Shown here: one piece after another, positions 63,201-63,828 of the stretch | How the letters are laid out: every line of letters begins with the position of its first letter | Numbering within the stretch: the stretch's first letter is position 1 | Assembly (NCBI GenBank): GCA_016788465.1 | Contig: JAEURV010000137.1 | Coordinates: forward strand, 1 to 63,828 | Direction: 5' to 3' | DNA from: Nitrospira sp. | GTDB lineage: Bacteria > Nitrospirota > Nitrospiria > Nitrospirales > Nitrospiraceae | Length of the DNA: 63,828 nucleotides | The notes under the pieces: model-generated | Database searches by the model: none | Told to the model about the DNA's origin: nothing | The model's input: the letters and a program-made list of their open reading frames with translations, nothing else | Program-made: the position numbers and the translations under genes

Positions 63201-63828
63201 GGTCGTAAATCCCACCGGCCGCCATCATATCGAGCGTCTTGGTGACCATCGTAAGCGTCTGGGCATCTCCAGATCGTCGATAGCTACGAAGCAACAGCGA
63301 CAATCCCATGGCGGGGGGAAACTTAGGCGCCGTTCCGAATCCACCATGGGTTTCATCGAACTCGTCCCTAAATTGGATGACCGCCTCTTCCAAGACCGAT
63401 TCACTGATCGAGACAGGGGAGAAGCGTTGCCGCGAGCTTTGTAACTGGGTGGTCAGTTCATTGGCCTGCTCCCGGACTTCTGAAGGGCGTGTCTCCCAAT
63501 AGTCGGCAATCTTTTGTAAGACGGAGCCGAAACCGGGTCGCCCCCAACGGTCTTCAGGAGGAAAATATGTGCCGGCAAAAAATGGTTGCTGCTCCGGTGT
63601 CAGGAAGACGGTCATGGGCCAACCGCCTTGGCCATGATTCATGGCGACTGTGGCGGCCATATAGATCTCATCGAGATCAGGCCGCTCCTCTCGATCGACC
63701 TTGATACAGATGAACCAGCGATTCATGAGTTCTGCAATGGCCTGGTTCTCAAACGATTCCCGTTCCATGACATGGCACCAGTGGCAGGCGGAATATCCGA
63801 TGGAGAGGAGAATAGGACGGTTCTTTTC
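60277..63828 (-). CDS. DUF255 thioredoxin-like protein fused to an aldo-keto reductase, N-terminus cut by window edge
   Basis: At least 1183 residues are visible, with no start inside the window; the frame continues past 63828. The N-terminal part (about 61780-63828) is a DUF255/YyaL-type protein: GYSACHWCHVMERESF with the CxxC thioredoxin-like site, VDREERPDLDEIYM, GQGGWPMTVFLTPEQQPFFA, then the (alpha/alpha) barrel half (FPPAMGLSLLLRSY, SWNGMMLSAMAEAARVFGEI). The C-terminal part (60277 to about 61740) is an aldo-keto reductase: LGTTGLTTTRIGFGTYRV, IDTSTNYMDGDSERLVG with catalytic Asp and Tyr, VISKIGYI with Lys, and LLHNPEYFLLEA with His. DUF255 proteins are normally about 680 residues and stand alone. 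The two halves are joined by a spacer without stop. The function of neither half is established here; the fusion suggests linked redox chemistry. Confidence 0.88.
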   Translation of the reverse strand, partial: EKNRPILLSIGYSACHWCHVMERESFENQAIAELMNRWFICIKVDREERPDLDEIYMAATVAMNHGQGGWPMTVFLTPEQQPFFAGTYFPPEDRWGRPGFGSVLQKIADYWETRPSEVREQANELTTQLQSSRQRFSPVSISESVLEEAVIQFRDEFDETHGGFGTAPKFPPAMGLSLLLRSYRRSGDAQTLTMVTKTLDMMAAGGIYDHIGGGFARYSTDARWLVPHFEKMLYDNALLARVYIEAYQVTKTRLYREVATDVLDYICREMTGPEGGFYSSTDADSEGVEGKFFVWTPAQVREALGNDQDTRRFCALYDITESGNWEHTSIPNRLRPIAEVANHLQLTPDEILGSASRIKPLLYEARRRRIPPALDDKIITSWNGMMLSAMAEAARVFGEIRYLQHARQTADYLLRYHAKPDGRLFRTSRAGRAHLDAYLEDYAYLAEGLVDLYEAGAAESYLHAAARLADHLTADFQDEEQGGFFTTAKQHESLILRHREGTDGATPSANAVAASALARLSFHFDRDDWRRAATAAVRAYGRQMTRYPRAFAKSLAVVDFLTEGPVELAFISAAQQEALEPLQQAVAQCYVPNRIIAAGSPSTPSSLPLLKNRPPVSGMATLYICRNYTCRQPITDPHLVAEALQSDQSTSVNLQNEPRLLSGIRLSGQATAQGTATYASRMLSRSGQSGLAQGFTPLGTTGLTTTRIGFGTYRVDTQHAEHRAALTQALRTACNLIDTSTNYMDGDSERLVGSVLAELVASGDIQRNEIIVISKIGYIQGQNLKIAEAKEKAGHPYPDMVKYGDGIWHCLHPEFLADQLTLSLDRLALTTLDVCLLHNPEYFLLEARHRDIASLEKLRTDFYDRLQRAFAYFETQVAAGRLQYYGVSSNTIASPTDDPEGTSLSLMVHAAETAARSVGSSTHHFQVLQCPMNLFESGPAVTVNSGPTRTQTVLEYARQHNIAVLVNRPLNAMVGRNKMIRLAELPVEDCSIDRDRQLNIVEALEQEYRTSLAPNIPSTGTETAPSDYFNWSGELRRILPQIQGLEHWEQIEHHMIAPQVNHVLQLLSRQLSGTTAEQWEQWRQRYIPEILALLRTFRHEATLRSRAQTERIAQAIRPLLPDAHRTASLSQQMCWILRSTPGVTCVLNGMRTPKYVEDSLAILNWTAVSETQPIYERAQTLLK

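Overview
The window looks like a chromosomal segment of a Gram-negative, diderm, moderately GC-rich bacterium. Gene content (type II secretion, an exosortase-linked exopolysaccharide locus, chemotaxis plus partner-switching genes, PPX/GppA) and the gene-to-gene style are most like Nitrospira or close Nitrospirota. That placement is an inference from recalled gene content and was not tested by a search. No rRNA, tRNA, CRISPR array or intact insertion sequence was seen.

Layout. (1) 1-6.7 kb, minus strand: two large hybrid sensor histidine kinases, joined by an ATGA stop/start overlap; the second runs off the left edge. (2) 6.9-13.1 kb, plus strand: cheR, a small four-helix-bundle gene, cheD, cheB, then a STAS protein, a REC-PP2C phosphatase, an Hpt protein and a REC-RsbW-like ATPase. 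This is receptor modification next to a partner-switching output module. (3) 13.2-24.0 kb, minus strand: type II secretion genes in transcription order gspC-E-F-G-H-I-J-N-L-M-K, several with ATGA overlaps; gspD and the prepilin peptidase are absent. (4) 24.1-57.0 kb, plus strand: an exopolysaccharide and protein-sorting locus. It starts with GDP-fucose genes (gmd, fcl) and a UDP-GlcNAc 2-epimerase. Then come a flippase, four glycosyltransferases, an O-antigen ligase/polymerase-like protein, a secreted GH123/DUF4091-like protein, two Gfo/Idh/MocA oxidoreductases (one fused to an MDR dehydrogenase) and a heparinase-like lyase. The end of the locus holds a VPLPT-CTERM protein behind a sigma-54-type promoter, an exosortase D-type enzyme fused to EpsI, a WecA-type initiating transferase, a TPR lipoprotein, export, outer-membrane and chain-length proteins, a tyrosine autokinase, an AAA ATPase and a small TPR protein. 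(5) 57.2-63.8 kb: sixA (plus), a decayed thymidylate-kinase-like fragment, ppx/gppA, an OmpA-like lipoprotein, and a DUF255 thioredoxin-like/aldo-keto reductase fusion that runs off the right edge.

How it works together. The polysaccharide genes contain all steps: nucleotide sugars, lipid-linked initiation, chain extension, flipping, polymerisation, chain-length control, export and trimming. The exosortase and its single local substrate would attach a surface protein to this matrix, probably under RpoN control. The type II genes would move folded proteins across the outer membrane if a secretin is supplied from elsewhere.

The most unusual features are two families of short GTTTCA-type and CGTGAAGCG-type inverted-repeat elements. 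They are confined to about 7.6-21 kb, sit in the gaps of the chemotaxis and secretion operons, flank the four-helix-bundle gene, and in at least two genes (the REC-PP2C phosphatase and gspH) have been read into the protein N-terminus.
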